Under the pieces are notes generated by a model. It saw nothing but the letters and a program-made list of their open reading frames with translations, did no database searches and had not been told where the DNA came from. Made by a program: the position numbers and the translations under genes. 64,000 nucleotides of DNA from JAGQVA01 sp033764335 (GTDB taxonomy: Bacteria; Bacteroidota; Bacteroidia; J057), in NCBI GenBank assembly GCA_033764335.1, contig JANRJC010000046.1:1-64000 (forward strand). The letters are read 5' to 3'. Positions 52,275 through 61,498 of this stretch are shown here, one piece after another. Position 1 is the first letter of the stretch. Each line of letters starts with the position of its first letter.

Positions 52275-54620
52275 CTATTTCCCTAAAATGTCCATGATCA
52301 AGCCTTCACTTTCCTGCTCCAGCGCCAGGATCTCGGCGCTCACTTCCTCTATACTCCGCAGGGGCTTGTGCTGGTAGAAGTATTTGTTGAAGCTGATTTC
52401 GTAGCCGATTTTGGTTTTGTCCAGGTCAATCCAGGCTTCGGGCACATGGGGCTTTACCTCCCGCAGGAAATAGGCGTGGATGCTCTCCGTCAGAGGCACG
52501 TTTTCGCTGTCGCGCAGGTCAGTTTGCGTTTCGTAAATGAGGTATTCATGGGGTTTGCCCGTCGGGAAATAGCCAAAATCGGGGAGTTGCTCCACGGTAC
52601 AATCCAGATGGCGCAGGAGGCTGGCCAGTTTATCGCCGCTGAGCTTTTCGGTTTTCTTAACCACCTTTTCGGCGGTTTCGTCATACCAGGTTACATCTGC
52701 ATAGATTTGGTTTTTCTCGCTGGCTGAAAGTTTGATTTTTTCAGTTTTCAGCACTTCATCTACTAAGGCACTAAACACATTAAAATCGTTGTATTCATCC
52801 GTGCCTATTTTTCCCAAAAGCAGTGTTGCAGTTTCTAATAAGTCCTTTTGCTTTTTCCATGTGTCTTTAGCAGTCAGTTCTTTTCGTTTTTTGGAATTCA
52901 GGTCCAGTCCGCTTTTCTCGCACCATTCCAGCAGTGTTTTCTCGAAGGATTTTAAGTCTGAATACACCTTTTCCCCATAGGTTTCATACGCCCACTGCAT
53001 GGGTTCTTTGAGGGACTTGTCAAATCGCAGATCGGCAATGCGGTCATCGGTGAATTGTGCTTTCAGGCGTGCCGGGCGGTCTATGGTCACTTTGTAGTAG
53101 CCAAAGTCGGTATTGTGAAACACCCTGGCGGCCAGGCCGTCTTCCGACGTGCGTTCCACATCCCTGAAATTCATATAGGCATCCTGAATTTCTTTGATGT
53201 GGCCGGGAGTCAGTTCGCAGTTTTTGGCACCCAGATTTTTGCGGAGCTTCGCAAATCGCTGCGAAGCATCGATCAGGATCACTTTGCCTTTCCGTTTGGC
53301 TTCCTTGTGGTTGCTCAGAAACCAGATGTAGGTGGTGATGCCGGTATTGTAAAAGAGGTTATTGGGCAGTTGCACGATGCAGTCCAGCCAGTCATTTTCG
53401 ATGATGTATCGGCGGATATTGCTTTCTCCGCCGCCGGCATCGCCGGTGAACAAGCTGGAACCGTTGTGAACAGATGCAATCCGGGAGCCATGGGGACTTT
53501 GGCTCAGGGGCTTCATTTTGCTGGCCATTTCCATCAGAAAAAGCAGCTGCCCATCGGAGGAGCGCGGCGTGGCATCCACTTCTTCGGCGTTGGCCCAATA
53601 GTCATTCAGCGTTACCACAAACCGGGGGTCAATGATCTCCTTTCCGTCTTTGATATATTTCAGATCCGTTGCCCAGGATTTTCCATACGGCGGATTGGAG
53701 AGCATGAAATCGAAGGTGTTCCCGGAAAATTCATCGGTGGACAGGGTAGAGCCAACCCGGATGTTTTCGGGGTTGTTGCCCTTGATCATCATGTCTGATT
53801 TGCAGATGGCGTAGGTTTCGTCATTGATTTCCTTGCCAAACAAATAGACATCGCCCGTGGCCCTGATGGATCCGTCTTCGTCCTTGATGAAATTTTGGGA
53901 CTCCGTGAGCATGCCGCCCGAACCGCAGGCCGGGTCGTAGATGGTCATGACCGGAGGCAACTGGTCTTTGATAGGCTCAAAAACAATGTGGGTCATCAGG
54001 TCAATGACTTCCCTCGGGGTAAAGTGCTCACCGGCTTCTTCATTGTTCTCTTCATTGAATTTCCGGATCAGCTCTTCGAACACATAGCCCATGCCCAGGT
54101 TCGTGAGCGGGGGCAGTTTTCGTCCTTCGGGGTCTTCCTTTTCAAACGGGGTGAGGTTGATATAAGGCGAAGTGAATTTTTCGAGCACATCGAGCAACAC
54201 GTCCTTGGATGCCATGTGCCGGATTTGGCTTTTTAGGTTAAACTTCTCGATGATTTCCTTCACATTCGGGCTGAAGCCGTTCAGGTACTCTTCAAAGTTG
54301 GCCTGCAGGATTTGCTGGCTGTTGGTTGCCGTGTCGTACAGGCGTTGCAGGGTCCAGGTGCTGGTATTGTAAAACACATAGCCGCTGGCGTCGCGCAAGC
54401 CTGTTTCGTCCCATTCGGTAAACCCTGCTTCCTCTTTCTGGAAAGCAAGTTCTTCCATGACCGCTGCTTTGGTGGGTTCGAGCAAGGCATCCAGTCGCCG
54501 TAGCACCACCATAGGCAGGATCACATCCCTGTATTTTCCTCTCACATACACGTCTCTGAGGCAATCGTCGGCAATTGACCAGATGAAGGAGATAAGTCTG
54601 TTGTGTACGGTTTGGTTCAT
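52275..54620 (-). CDS. hsdM: Type I restriction DNA methyltransferase subunit HsdM
   Basis: A 781-residue N6-adenine methyltransferase. N-terminal HsdM_N helical domain (residues ~5-140), then the AdoMet-binding DPACGSGGML near 229 and the catalytic NPPYGK near 309, followed by IVQLPNNLFYNTGI near 412. The length exceeds that of the best-known HsdM proteins (about 500-530), the extra 250 residues forming a C-terminal region (ending EVSAEILALEQESEGL) that may bind HsdS or HsdR. It methylates the specificity site and is the promoter-proximal gene of the operon. Confidence 0.96.
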   Translation of the reverse strand: MNQTVHNRLISFIWSIADDCLRDVYVRGKYRDVILPMVVLRRLDALLEPTKAAVMEELAFQKEEAGFTEWDETGLRDASGYVFYNTSTWTLQRLYDTATNSQQILQANFEEYLNGFSPNVKEIIEKFNLKSQIRHMASKDVLLDVLEKFTSPYINLTPFEKEDPEGRKLPPLTNLGMGYVFEELIRKFNEENNEEAGEHFTPREVIDLMTHIVFEPIKDQLPPVMTIYDPACGSGGMLTESQNFIKDEDGSIRATGDVYLFGKEINDETYAICKSDMMIKGNNPENIRVGSTLSTDEFSGNTFDFMLSNPPYGKSWATDLKYIKDGKEIIDPRFVVTLNDYWANAEEVDATPRSSDGQLLFLMEMASKMKPLSQSPHGSRIASVHNGSSLFTGDAGGGESNIRRYIIENDWLDCIVQLPNNLFYNTGITTYIWFLSNHKEAKRKGKVILIDASQRFAKLRKNLGAKNCELTPGHIKEIQDAYMNFRDVERTSEDGLAARVFHNTDFGYYKVTIDRPARLKAQFTDDRIADLRFDKSLKEPMQWAYETYGEKVYSDLKSFEKTLLEWCEKSGLDLNSKKRKELTAKDTWKKQKDLLETATLLLGKIGTDEYNDFNVFSALVDEVLKTEKIKLSASEKNQIYADVTWYDETAEKVVKKTEKLSGDKLASLLRHLDCTVEQLPDFGYFPTGKPHEYLIYETQTDLRDSENVPLTESIHAYFLREVKPHVPEAWIDLDKTKIGYEISFNKYFYQHKPLRSIEEVSAEILALEQESEGLIMDILGK

Positions 54621-54922
54621 AATTCAATTCGTTTAACTCTACTTTTCAATTCGTTGGTGCGGTTGTCGGGTCTGTTGTCTTTTTAGCATGTTGCCAAATA
54701 TCCCCACTCATAACCCTCATCTCCTCATTACCTGATGTCAATATCCTCCCTTTCCCTCAAATCTACAAATATCCGGCAAGGTTATACCGGGGCGCTGGCA
54801 AAATCACAGGATCAACAAAAACATTGGATAGAAATTCATGCGCAGCCCCCTCTTCGATTGTAATATTTGTAACCGTTCTATACCTTACGGTTTGTTTAAA
54901 CTGAGTCGAAAATCATAAAAAT
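54621..54922. other. 302-bp divergent intergenic region between hsdM and eda
   Basis: It should contain both divergent promoters. On the plus strand a TTTG at 54866 and TACGGTTTG at 54886-54894 resemble the Bacteroidota -33 (TTTG) and -7 (TAnnTTTG) elements with imperfect spacing, close upstream of eda. No gene, repeat or operator is evident, and no attachment-site duplication was recognised. Confidence 0.4.
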
Positions 54923-55594
54923 ATGGCGCGTTTTACACGTATTCAGGTAGCTACTACCTTTCAGCAGATGGGCATTCTGCCCTTGTTTTATCATGCAGAT
55001 ATTGAAATCTGTAAAAACCTTCTCAAAGCCTGTTATGACGGCGGTATCCGAGCGGTGGAGTTTACAAACCGGGGCGATTTTGCCCATGAGGTTTTTGGCG
55101 AACTCAATAAATACGCGGCTAAAGACTTACCGGAAATGATTCTGGGAATCGGCTCGGTGCTGGATGCGGGTACTACTTCGCTGTTTATTCAACTGGGGGC
55201 CAACTTTGTGGTTTCGCCGGTGCTGAATCCCGACATGGCCAAAGTCTGTAACCGCCGGAAAATCCTCTGGGCTCCGGGTTGTGGCAGTCTTTCGGAAATC
55301 AGCTATGCCGAAGAACTGGGCGCCGAAATTGTGAAAATTTTCCCCGGCGCAGAAGTGGGCGGCCCCGGCTTTGTAAAAGCCGTAAAAGGCCCCTGCCCCT
55401 GGACAAGTATCATGCCCACCGGAGGCGTAAGCCCTACCCGTGAAGGACTGAAAGAATGGTTTGACGCAGGAGTGACCTGTGTGGGAATGGGTTCTCAACT
55501 GATCTCTGCGGATGTCATCAAAAACCGGGATTACGCAGGGTTGACCGAGAAGGTGAAAAGTGCCCTCGCCCTGGTAAAAGAAGTTCGGAAATAA
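54923..55594 (+). CDS. eda: 2-dehydro-3-deoxyphosphogluconate (KDPG) aldolase
   Basis: A 223-residue class I aldolase. The Schiff-base Lys is Lys138 in EIVKIFPGAE; the catalytic Glu46 lies in AVEFTNRG, and GIGSVLD near 75 and MPTGGVSPT near 171 form the phosphate and sugar pockets. It cleaves KDPG to pyruvate and glyceraldehyde-3-phosphate, the last step after uxuA and kdgK. It is separated from kdgK by the restriction operon although it belongs to the same pathway and faces the same way. Confidence 0.94.
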   Translation: MARFTRIQVATTFQQMGILPLFYHADIEICKNLLKACYDGGIRAVEFTNRGDFAHEVFGELNKYAAKDLPEMILGIGSVLDAGTTSLFIQLGANFVVSPVLNPDMAKVCNRRKILWAPGCGSLSEISYAEELGAEIVKIFPGAEVGGPGFVKAVKGPCPWTSIMPTGGVSPTREGLKEWFDAGVTCVGMGSQLISADVIKNRDYAGLTEKVKSALALVKEVRK

Positions 55595-55622
55595 ATGCTG
55601 ATAAGCTGTTTCTGGCAGGGGT

Positions 55623-56009
55623 TTATGCCGTGCCGGAAACAGCAATCACGGAAATTTCCACGTTCACATTTTTGGGAAGACCTGCGACCGCTACGGTTTC
55701 CCGTGCGGGAAAGTCCGCCGAAAAATATTCGCCGTAAACCGCGTTGACGGCGGCAAAGTCGTCCATCGTTTTCAGGAAAATGGAAGTTTTGACGATATGT
55801 CCGTAGGTAAAACCTGCGGCCTGGAGGATGTTGCCGATATTTTTCATCACCTGATGGGTCTCCTGCCGTATTTCGTGAGTAATCATATCTCCGGAAGAAG
55901 GGTCAATGGCAATCTGCCCTGAGACATACAGCATATTCCCTATCTGAACGGCCTGACTATAAGGCCCGATCGGAGCCGGAGCCTGAGGGGTATGGATTAT
56001 TTTTTTCAT
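55623..56009 (-). CDS. RidA-family imine/enamine deaminase
   Basis: A 128-residue protein from the internal start MKKIIHTPQAPAPIGPYSQA; an earlier ATG at 56099 gives an unrelated N-terminal stretch. Landmarks: GPYSQAVQIGNMLYVSGQI near residue 15, the conserved Arg in DFPARETVAVAGLP near 100 and VEISVIAV at the end. RidA releases ammonia from reactive enamines formed by PLP enzymes. It follows a diacylglycerol-kinase-like gene by 26 bp. Confidence 0.9.
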   Translation of the reverse strand: MKKIIHTPQAPAPIGPYSQAVQIGNMLYVSGQIAIDPSSGDMITHEIRQETHQVMKNIGNILQAAGFTYGHIVKTSIFLKTMDDFAAVNAVYGEYFSADFPARETVAVAGLPKNVNVEISVIAVSGTA

Positions 56010-56035
56010 AATAGAATGGGTAGGGTATAAAATCG

Positions 56036-56413
56036 TTATTTCCAGTCCATGAGTGCCGCGATTTTGGGCAGAAAGATAATTCCCCAAATCACCGCACAAA
56101 AAATCACACTGATGAGTACGGCTCCGGCGGCCACGTCTTTGGCTTTTCCTGCCAGGGGATGAGGATCGGGCGAAACCAGGTCGGTCAGAAATTCGAGGGC
56201 GGTATTAATGCCTTCTGCGACCAATACAAGGGCCATACAAAGCAGGATAATACACCATTCGATTGCAGACAGATTTAAAAATCCTCCCAGCAGCGAAATT
56301 AGTATCACCGCCAGCAGGTGAATCTGGGCATTGGCCTGGGTACGAAACAGGGTTATTATTCCCTGAAAAGCATAAACAAAACTGCGGATACGGGAGCGCA
56401 AATAGGCAACCAT
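56036..56413 (-). CDS. Diacylglycerol/undecaprenol kinase family protein
   Basis: A 125-residue small membrane kinase with three transmembrane segments. The conserved stretch is EGINTALEFLTDLVSPDPHP near residue 66, then AGKAKDVAAGAVLIS near 87. This matches DgkA-like undecaprenol or diacylglycerol kinases, which recycle lipid carriers for envelope synthesis. It lies 3 bp after the HisA-like gene. Substrate preference (lipid versus undecaprenol) is not clear from the sequence. Confidence 0.88.
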   Translation of the reverse strand: MVAYLRSRIRSFVYAFQGIITLFRTQANAQIHLLAVILISLLGGFLNLSAIEWCIILLCMALVLVAEGINTALEFLTDLVSPDPHPLAGKAKDVAAGAVLISVIFCAVIWGIIFLPKIAALMDWK

Positions 56414-56416
56414 AGG

Positions 56417-57163
56417 CTAATCTTCTTGGGTTTCCTTGCGGTTGTATTCAGAAATCCGGTCCAAAAGGGAGAAATCCCGGTAAATCGAATTTCCCACAAT
56501 CGCTTCTTTTATCCCTACGGCCTTCAGATTGTCTATGTCTTCAAAAGTATTGATTTGACCCGAAGCCGCAAACAGGACATCCGGAAACTGTTCCACCAAT
56601 TCTTTATAAAACAAAATATCAGGCCCCGATTCACGGTGGGTGGAATTTATATCGGTGCAGATAAATCGCGAAAAACCGAGGTCTATACATTTTTTGATCA
56701 TGGATCGGATCGTGGCATCATCCATGATCATGGTCCAGCCATGAGAGGTCAGTTTGCCATCGAGCAGATCGAGCGAAATCATTATTTTTTCATTGCCGAT
56801 ATGTTTTGCCTGGCTGATTTCTTCGAGGAAAGCAAAATTTTCAAATACAACCGAACCCAAGACAAAATAGTCCACGCCCGAATACTGTAAAGACTTGATA
56901 TAGTCTATATTGTTTATCCCCCCTCCCACTTCGAGATCGGGAATCGTTGTATTCGCCAGCGAGACGATCAGGGCTTTGTTGTTTTCTGTATTTTGGAGGG
57001 AAGCATCCACATCCACGATATAAATACGCTGGACATGGTGTCGGGAAATTTCATCAATCAAATCGTAAGGATCGTAAGGAAGAAATTCAATCCGGTCGTA
57101 ATCACCCGGGCGATAAATCGCCGGTTTTCCTTCTTTGATATAGAGGGCTGGAATAATTTGCAT
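56417..57163 (-). CDS. HisA-like TIM-barrel protein lacking the catalytic Asp8
   Basis: About 248 residues from the ATG giving MQIIPALYIKEGK (an upstream start at 57196 adds a poor N-terminus). It is built like HisA: LEVGGGINNI near 78, ISLDLLDGKLTSHGW near 129, CTDINSTHRESGPD near 166 and SGQINTFEDIDN near 200. HisA isomerises ProFAR in histidine synthesis; its base is Asp8, here Tyr8, while the second Asp (SLD) and the Thr (CTDI) remain. No other his gene is near. The protein may catalyse another reaction or be regulatory. Confidence 0.75.
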   Translation of the reverse strand: MQIIPALYIKEGKPAIYRPGDYDRIEFLPYDPYDLIDEISRHHVQRIYIVDVDASLQNTENNKALIVSLANTTIPDLEVGGGINNIDYIKSLQYSGVDYFVLGSVVFENFAFLEEISQAKHIGNEKIMISLDLLDGKLTSHGWTMIMDDATIRSMIKKCIDLGFSRFICTDINSTHRESGPDILFYKELVEQFPDVLFAASGQINTFEDIDNLKAVGIKEAIVGNSIYRDFSLLDRISEYNRKETQED

Positions 57164-57224
57164 GTACCAATTAACGATACAACCCACATTTATCAAAAAA
57201 ATCCTGCAAATGAAAGTTAATTTA

Positions 57225-59609
57225 TCACCTTAAAAGAGTGATACTTCCGCTTCGTTCGATCCGATTGCCGTCAAAGTCTGTTCCGGAGAAACGATAGACA
57301 TATACACCTTCCTGTACGGGTCCGCCTTTATACGTTCCGTCCCATCCGTTTTCAATGGAAAGTGTTGTAAAAAGCTCCGTTCCCCAGCGGTTATAGACAC
57401 TCAGTTGGAAGTCGCGGATAAACCCTCCTCGTATCAGAAAGATATCGTTATGGCCGTCGTTATTGGGGGTAAAAGCATTCGGAATATAGACACGCGGAAC
57501 AAAAACGTAACAGGCCACATTCGACCAGGATTCAAATCCACAACCGGGAATTGCCTCGATGGCTTTTACCTGATAACAATACTTTCCCTCCTCAAGTGTA
57601 ACCGACGCATCGGTATAATTTCGGGTAATCGCGGGCAGGTTTGCGAGCAATTCATCGGTACCAGTTTCCGGGATTGAAAATAATTCATAATAATCAATGC
57701 CCCCTGGCCAGCCCCGGTAATCGGTCCAATTCAGGAGTAGTTCATCGTTATTTTCACGGATATTTAGAAAAATGGTGCAGTGTGCGCGGGAGAACAATTC
57801 TGCGCCACACAGATCTACCAGTGCGAGTCGGTAACACCAGGAGCCGTCGGCAGCGGTGTTGAGCGTATCCAGCCAACGACTTGCGGAGGGGTCAAAAATT
57901 TCGTCCGCGAGTTCATAATCCTGCTCGTTATCGCCTTTTCGATAAATGCGAAAACTATAAAAAGACGGTATATTAAGCGGATTCCACAGAACCTCTACTC
58001 CCGAATCCCTCATTACCGTTACCCGGCAAAGCTGAATATCATCACCGGAAGTGGAGCAGAGTTCCAATCCCGGTTCGCTTACCAGAAGATCAGGACACAT
58101 CTTGATGGTTTGTACGCGATAACAATACTGCCGGGAGTTGGTATTGGAAGCGGTAGAGTCTGTATAGGTATGTTGAGCCGCATCGGAAACCGTTGTAAGC
58201 GGCACCCACTCGTTTCCTTCCTGCCGAAAAATCTGATAATGCTGAAAACCCAGCCGGTCGCCTGGATCGAGTCCATTCCAGGTTAGTTGAATGGCATTAT
58301 CGCCCACTACACTTACACATTCCATGTCGGGCGGAAAAACCGTACCGGGAAGTATTTTGATGTAAAGGGTATCCCGAGTAATATTCGGTCCCGGGCAATC
58401 ATCGTCATCCGTAGCCTGAATGATAATGCGGTCATTAGGTATATTGTCAACCTCACAGGAAGGTGCCCAGCATATTGTAGCATCCAGCGGCGCAAGGCCT
58501 TGTTCGGCGGTAAATCTAGCTCCATATACTGGATCAAATATATCCCCTTCAACCTGAACGGACACTTTGTCTTCTTTTACGCCGGGGCCATTGAGGTCGA
58601 GGATTTTAAAATCAAAACACGATTCTACGCCCCGATAAAAAATGAGCGTGTCGCCGTTTATCTGACTGGAAGTCGGTCGTTCTACTTCCGGAGGAAGGTT
58701 GATGGGGCAATCAATGACGTTGATTTGTATATCTCTTTTTACTTCACTCAGGAGTACACCGTTGCGGTATTCATATACGGAAAGCGAAAACACATATTGT
58801 CCGGTCTGTCGGGGCCTTACCTGCATAAGCCCGGTGCGCGAGTTTACCGTCAGGTTGGGATTGGCGTTCATGACGTTGTTGATATTGTAAGGCGGAAGCC
58901 AGTTGACCGCCTGGTAAGGAGGCGCGGAAGGAACCGGGAAAGGATTGGCGCGATCTCCTGCCGTAAAAGGCACGGTAAGTGCATATACCAGTGAGTCGCC
59001 GTCGGGGTCTATGGCACTATGGTCAAATTGAAAAAGCGCATTCACGCAAATATAAGTAGGCAGGGTTTCCACAAATTCGGGGGAATTGTTGCATAAGGCG
59101 GTATTGGGAATAAAAGCCGGGAGGATCATACCCGAAGATTCCGGCTGAATAATATTCTGTATCGTGCGGTTGCGGCAGCAACGTGCCCAGGCGAGGAAAT
59201 AGCCGTTGGGATTGTCGGGCAGAGCGACGGTATTGCGGAAAGTCGCAAGCGCATAACACAACCCCGTTGGAGGCGAAACACAGGTGTCGCTTGTGGTAAG
59301 TTGCAGAATAACCGAGTCTCTGAACGGAATATTCAGTTGGCGCACCGGATTAAAAGTGCGGCCATCCCGAATGTAAATGATTACATTTTGGTCAAAGGGG
59401 GTATTACTGATAGGGAATTGTAACGAAGGGATACAATCACGGTAAACGTAGAGCGTGATTTCGTATTCATTTAGCCCCGCAGCGTTTTTGCCCAGACATT
59501 TGTAAGTAAGGTCACCCCCTACTAGGTGTTCACCCCAAGCCGTATTTACAGACAGAAGAGCAAAAAAGAAGAGCAAAAAAGCGCGGAAATTGTTCGAAAG
59601 AAAAGCCAT
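57225..59609 (-). CDS. Secreted protein with gliding-motility (type B) T9SS sorting domain
   Basis: A 794-residue exported protein with a signal peptide ending TAWG (residue 26). It contains fibronectin-like or Ig-like beta domains (e.g. NAIQLTWNGLDPGDRLGF near 455, VEVLWNPLNIPS near 555). The C-terminus (VYIPNAFTPNNDGHNDIF near 706 to SITLLR) is a type B sorting domain (gliding_CterC), used to deliver adhesins and surface proteins through T9SS. It may be a surface or cell-adhesion protein. It diverges from recJ. Confidence 0.88.
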   Translation of the reverse strand: MAFLSNNFRAFLLFFFALLSVNTAWGEHLVGGDLTYKCLGKNAAGLNEYEITLYVYRDCIPSLQFPISNTPFDQNVIIYIRDGRTFNPVRQLNIPFRDSVILQLTTSDTCVSPPTGLCYALATFRNTVALPDNPNGYFLAWARCCRNRTIQNIIQPESSGMILPAFIPNTALCNNSPEFVETLPTYICVNALFQFDHSAIDPDGDSLVYALTVPFTAGDRANPFPVPSAPPYQAVNWLPPYNINNVMNANPNLTVNSRTGLMQVRPRQTGQYVFSLSVYEYRNGVLLSEVKRDIQINVIDCPINLPPEVERPTSSQINGDTLIFYRGVESCFDFKILDLNGPGVKEDKVSVQVEGDIFDPVYGARFTAEQGLAPLDATICWAPSCEVDNIPNDRIIIQATDDDDCPGPNITRDTLYIKILPGTVFPPDMECVSVVGDNAIQLTWNGLDPGDRLGFQHYQIFRQEGNEWVPLTTVSDAAQHTYTDSTASNTNSRQYCYRVQTIKMCPDLLVSEPGLELCSTSGDDIQLCRVTVMRDSGVEVLWNPLNIPSFYSFRIYRKGDNEQDYELADEIFDPSASRWLDTLNTAADGSWCYRLALVDLCGAELFSRAHCTIFLNIRENNDELLLNWTDYRGWPGGIDYYELFSIPETGTDELLANLPAITRNYTDASVTLEEGKYCYQVKAIEAIPGCGFESWSNVACYVFVPRVYIPNAFTPNNDGHNDIFLIRGGFIRDFQLSVYNRWGTELFTTLSIENGWDGTYKGGPVQEGVYVYRFSGTDFDGNRIERSGSITLLR

Positions 59610-59758
59610 GATTGTTTGTTTAAGATCGTTGCACCAGATACCCTTACAAAAAAATTCCGGAATCTCTCAGAGCTTACACTAAATTTGAGAAATTCTTATT
59701 TTATACTATACGAATACAACTAAGTAAAGAACAACCATAACACACACATTTTTTTCGT

Positions 59759-61498
59759 ATGAAATGGATTATCCAGCCCACTCCGCCACAGGAAAAAGCC
59801 CTTGAAATGGCCGCGCTTCTCAGCAATAAACAGCCGTTTCCCCTTCCCCTTGCCAATATCCTTCTTCAGCGCAACATTGATACTTATGAGCTTGCCCAGA
59901 CGTTTTTTGTACCCGACGGTTCCCACCAGTTTGATCCGTTTCTGATGAAGGACATGGCCGAGGCCGTTGATCGTATTGTACAAGCTAAAAATAATAAGGA
60001 AAAAATCCTGCTTTTTGGCGATTACGATGTGGACGGAACTTCGGCGGTGACCCTTTTGTCGCTTTTTATGAGCGACTGGGGGTTTGATTTCACCTACTAC
60101 ATTCCGGATCGCTACAAAGAAGGTTATGGTGTTTCCTTTAAAGGCATTGAATACGCGGAAAAAGCCGGAGTACGACTCATTATCACCCTCGACTGCGGCA
60201 TTAAAGCCATAGATCAGGTTCGATATGCCCAGACTAAGGGCATTGATGTAATCGTCTGCGACCACCACCAACCCGGGCCTGAACTCCCCAATGCCCTGGC
60301 GATTCTGGATCCGAAAAGAGAAGGTTGCCATTATCCGTTTAAAGAACTTACCGGTTGTGGTGTGGGACTAAAACTTATCCAGGCGGTTACCCGCTATTTT
60401 ATGGAACGAAAAAATCCATTACCCCAACCTGATTACGACCCCTTTCAGTCATACTGCGATTTAGTAACGCTCAGTATCGCCTGTGATATTGTACCCATTA
60501 CCGGAGAAAACCGCATTATTGCTTATCATGGTTTACAAAAAATACGGAACTCTCCTCTGCCGGGGATTCAGGCGATCATGGCACAATCTCCGGAGCCACG
60601 CGAGTGGGACGTTTCGGATCTGGTATTTTTTATCGGGCCGAGGATTAATTCTGCGGGTCGCCTCGGCGATGCCCGCGACGCCGTAGAGGTATTATTGGGG
60701 AAACATGATTCGCTGAAATCCATGGCAAATGACCTTCAGGACTCCAATGACGCCCGAAAAACCCTTGACCGCCAGACTACGCTCGAAGCCCTGGAGATGA
60801 TCCGACAGGACCCGGATTATCCCACGAAATCCACCACCGTTTTGCACAACCCCGAATGGCACAAGGGCATCATCGGCATTGTTGCTTCCCGGCTTATCGA
60901 ACAATATTACCGTCCTACGGTATTGTTTACTACTTCCGAAGGAAAACTCGTGGGATCCGCACGAAGTGTCATCGGGTTTGATTTATATGCTGCATTGGAG
61001 GCCTGTGAAGAGCATCTCCTTCAGTTTGGCGGCCATAAATACGCAGCAGGTCTGAGCCTGAGGCCCGAAGATTTTGTAAGATTTTCCGAAAAATTTGACC
61101 AGATCGTCAAAGAAACCATTACCGAAGAACAACAACTTCCCGTTCTTTTTATAGACCAACCCCTTCCTTTCACCGAAATAAACGACCGGTTTATACGTCT
61201 GCTCAATCGAATGGAACCTTTTGGGCCGGGGAACCGCCGCCCGGTGTTTATTGCAAAAGGGGTAAAAGTTTTGCATGCCGTTGTATTAAAAGATGCGCAT
61301 GTTCGTTTTGTCCTGCAACAGGAAAATATTATGTTGGAAGCGGTCGGTTTTAATCTGGCGGAGGAATGGGCGAAGATGCCCGAAGGTCCGCTCGATATAG
61401 CTTTTCAGCCGATATTTAATACCTGGAATCAGAAAACCAGGATCAACCTCAGAATCAAGGATTTCAGACCCTCAAATGAGCCTCATGCAACCTTTTAA
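59759..61498 (+). CDS. recJ: Single-stranded-DNA-specific exonuclease RecJ
   Basis: A 579-residue DHH-family exonuclease. Motif I FGDYDVDGTSAVTLL near 85, LDCGIKAID near 145, the DHH motif CDHHQPGPELPN near 167 and IGPRINSAGRLGDA near 291 bind two Mn ions. DHHA1 region with HKGIIGIVASRLIEQYY near 370. The length and order are typical. It degrades single-stranded DNA 5' to 3' in recombination and mismatch repair. The next gene overlaps its 3' end by about 14-23 bp on the same strand. Confidence 0.95.
   Translation: MKWIIQPTPPQEKALEMAALLSNKQPFPLPLANILLQRNIDTYELAQTFFVPDGSHQFDPFLMKDMAEAVDRIVQAKNNKEKILLFGDYDVDGTSAVTLLSLFMSDWGFDFTYYIPDRYKEGYGVSFKGIEYAEKAGVRLIITLDCGIKAIDQVRYAQTKGIDVIVCDHHQPGPELPNALAILDPKREGCHYPFKELTGCGVGLKLIQAVTRYFMERKNPLPQPDYDPFQSYCDLVTLSIACDIVPITGENRIIAYHGLQKIRNSPLPGIQAIMAQSPEPREWDVSDLVFFIGPRINSAGRLGDARDAVEVLLGKHDSLKSMANDLQDSNDARKTLDRQTTLEALEMIRQDPDYPTKSTTVLHNPEWHKGIIGIVASRLIEQYYRPTVLFTTSEGKLVGSARSVIGFDLYAALEACEEHLLQFGGHKYAAGLSLRPEDFVRFSEKFDQIVKETITEEQQLPVLFIDQPLPFTEINDRFIRLLNRMEPFGPGNRRPVFIAKGVKVLHAVVLKDAHVRFVLQQENIMLEAVGFNLAEEWAKMPEGPLDIAFQPIFNTWNQKTRINLRIKDFRPSNEPHATF

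Noticed and set aside
55605..55643. Hairpin gctgtttctggca/tgccggaaacagc as a terminator
   Set aside because: It overlaps the end of the ridA-like gene and is not followed by a T run on either strand.
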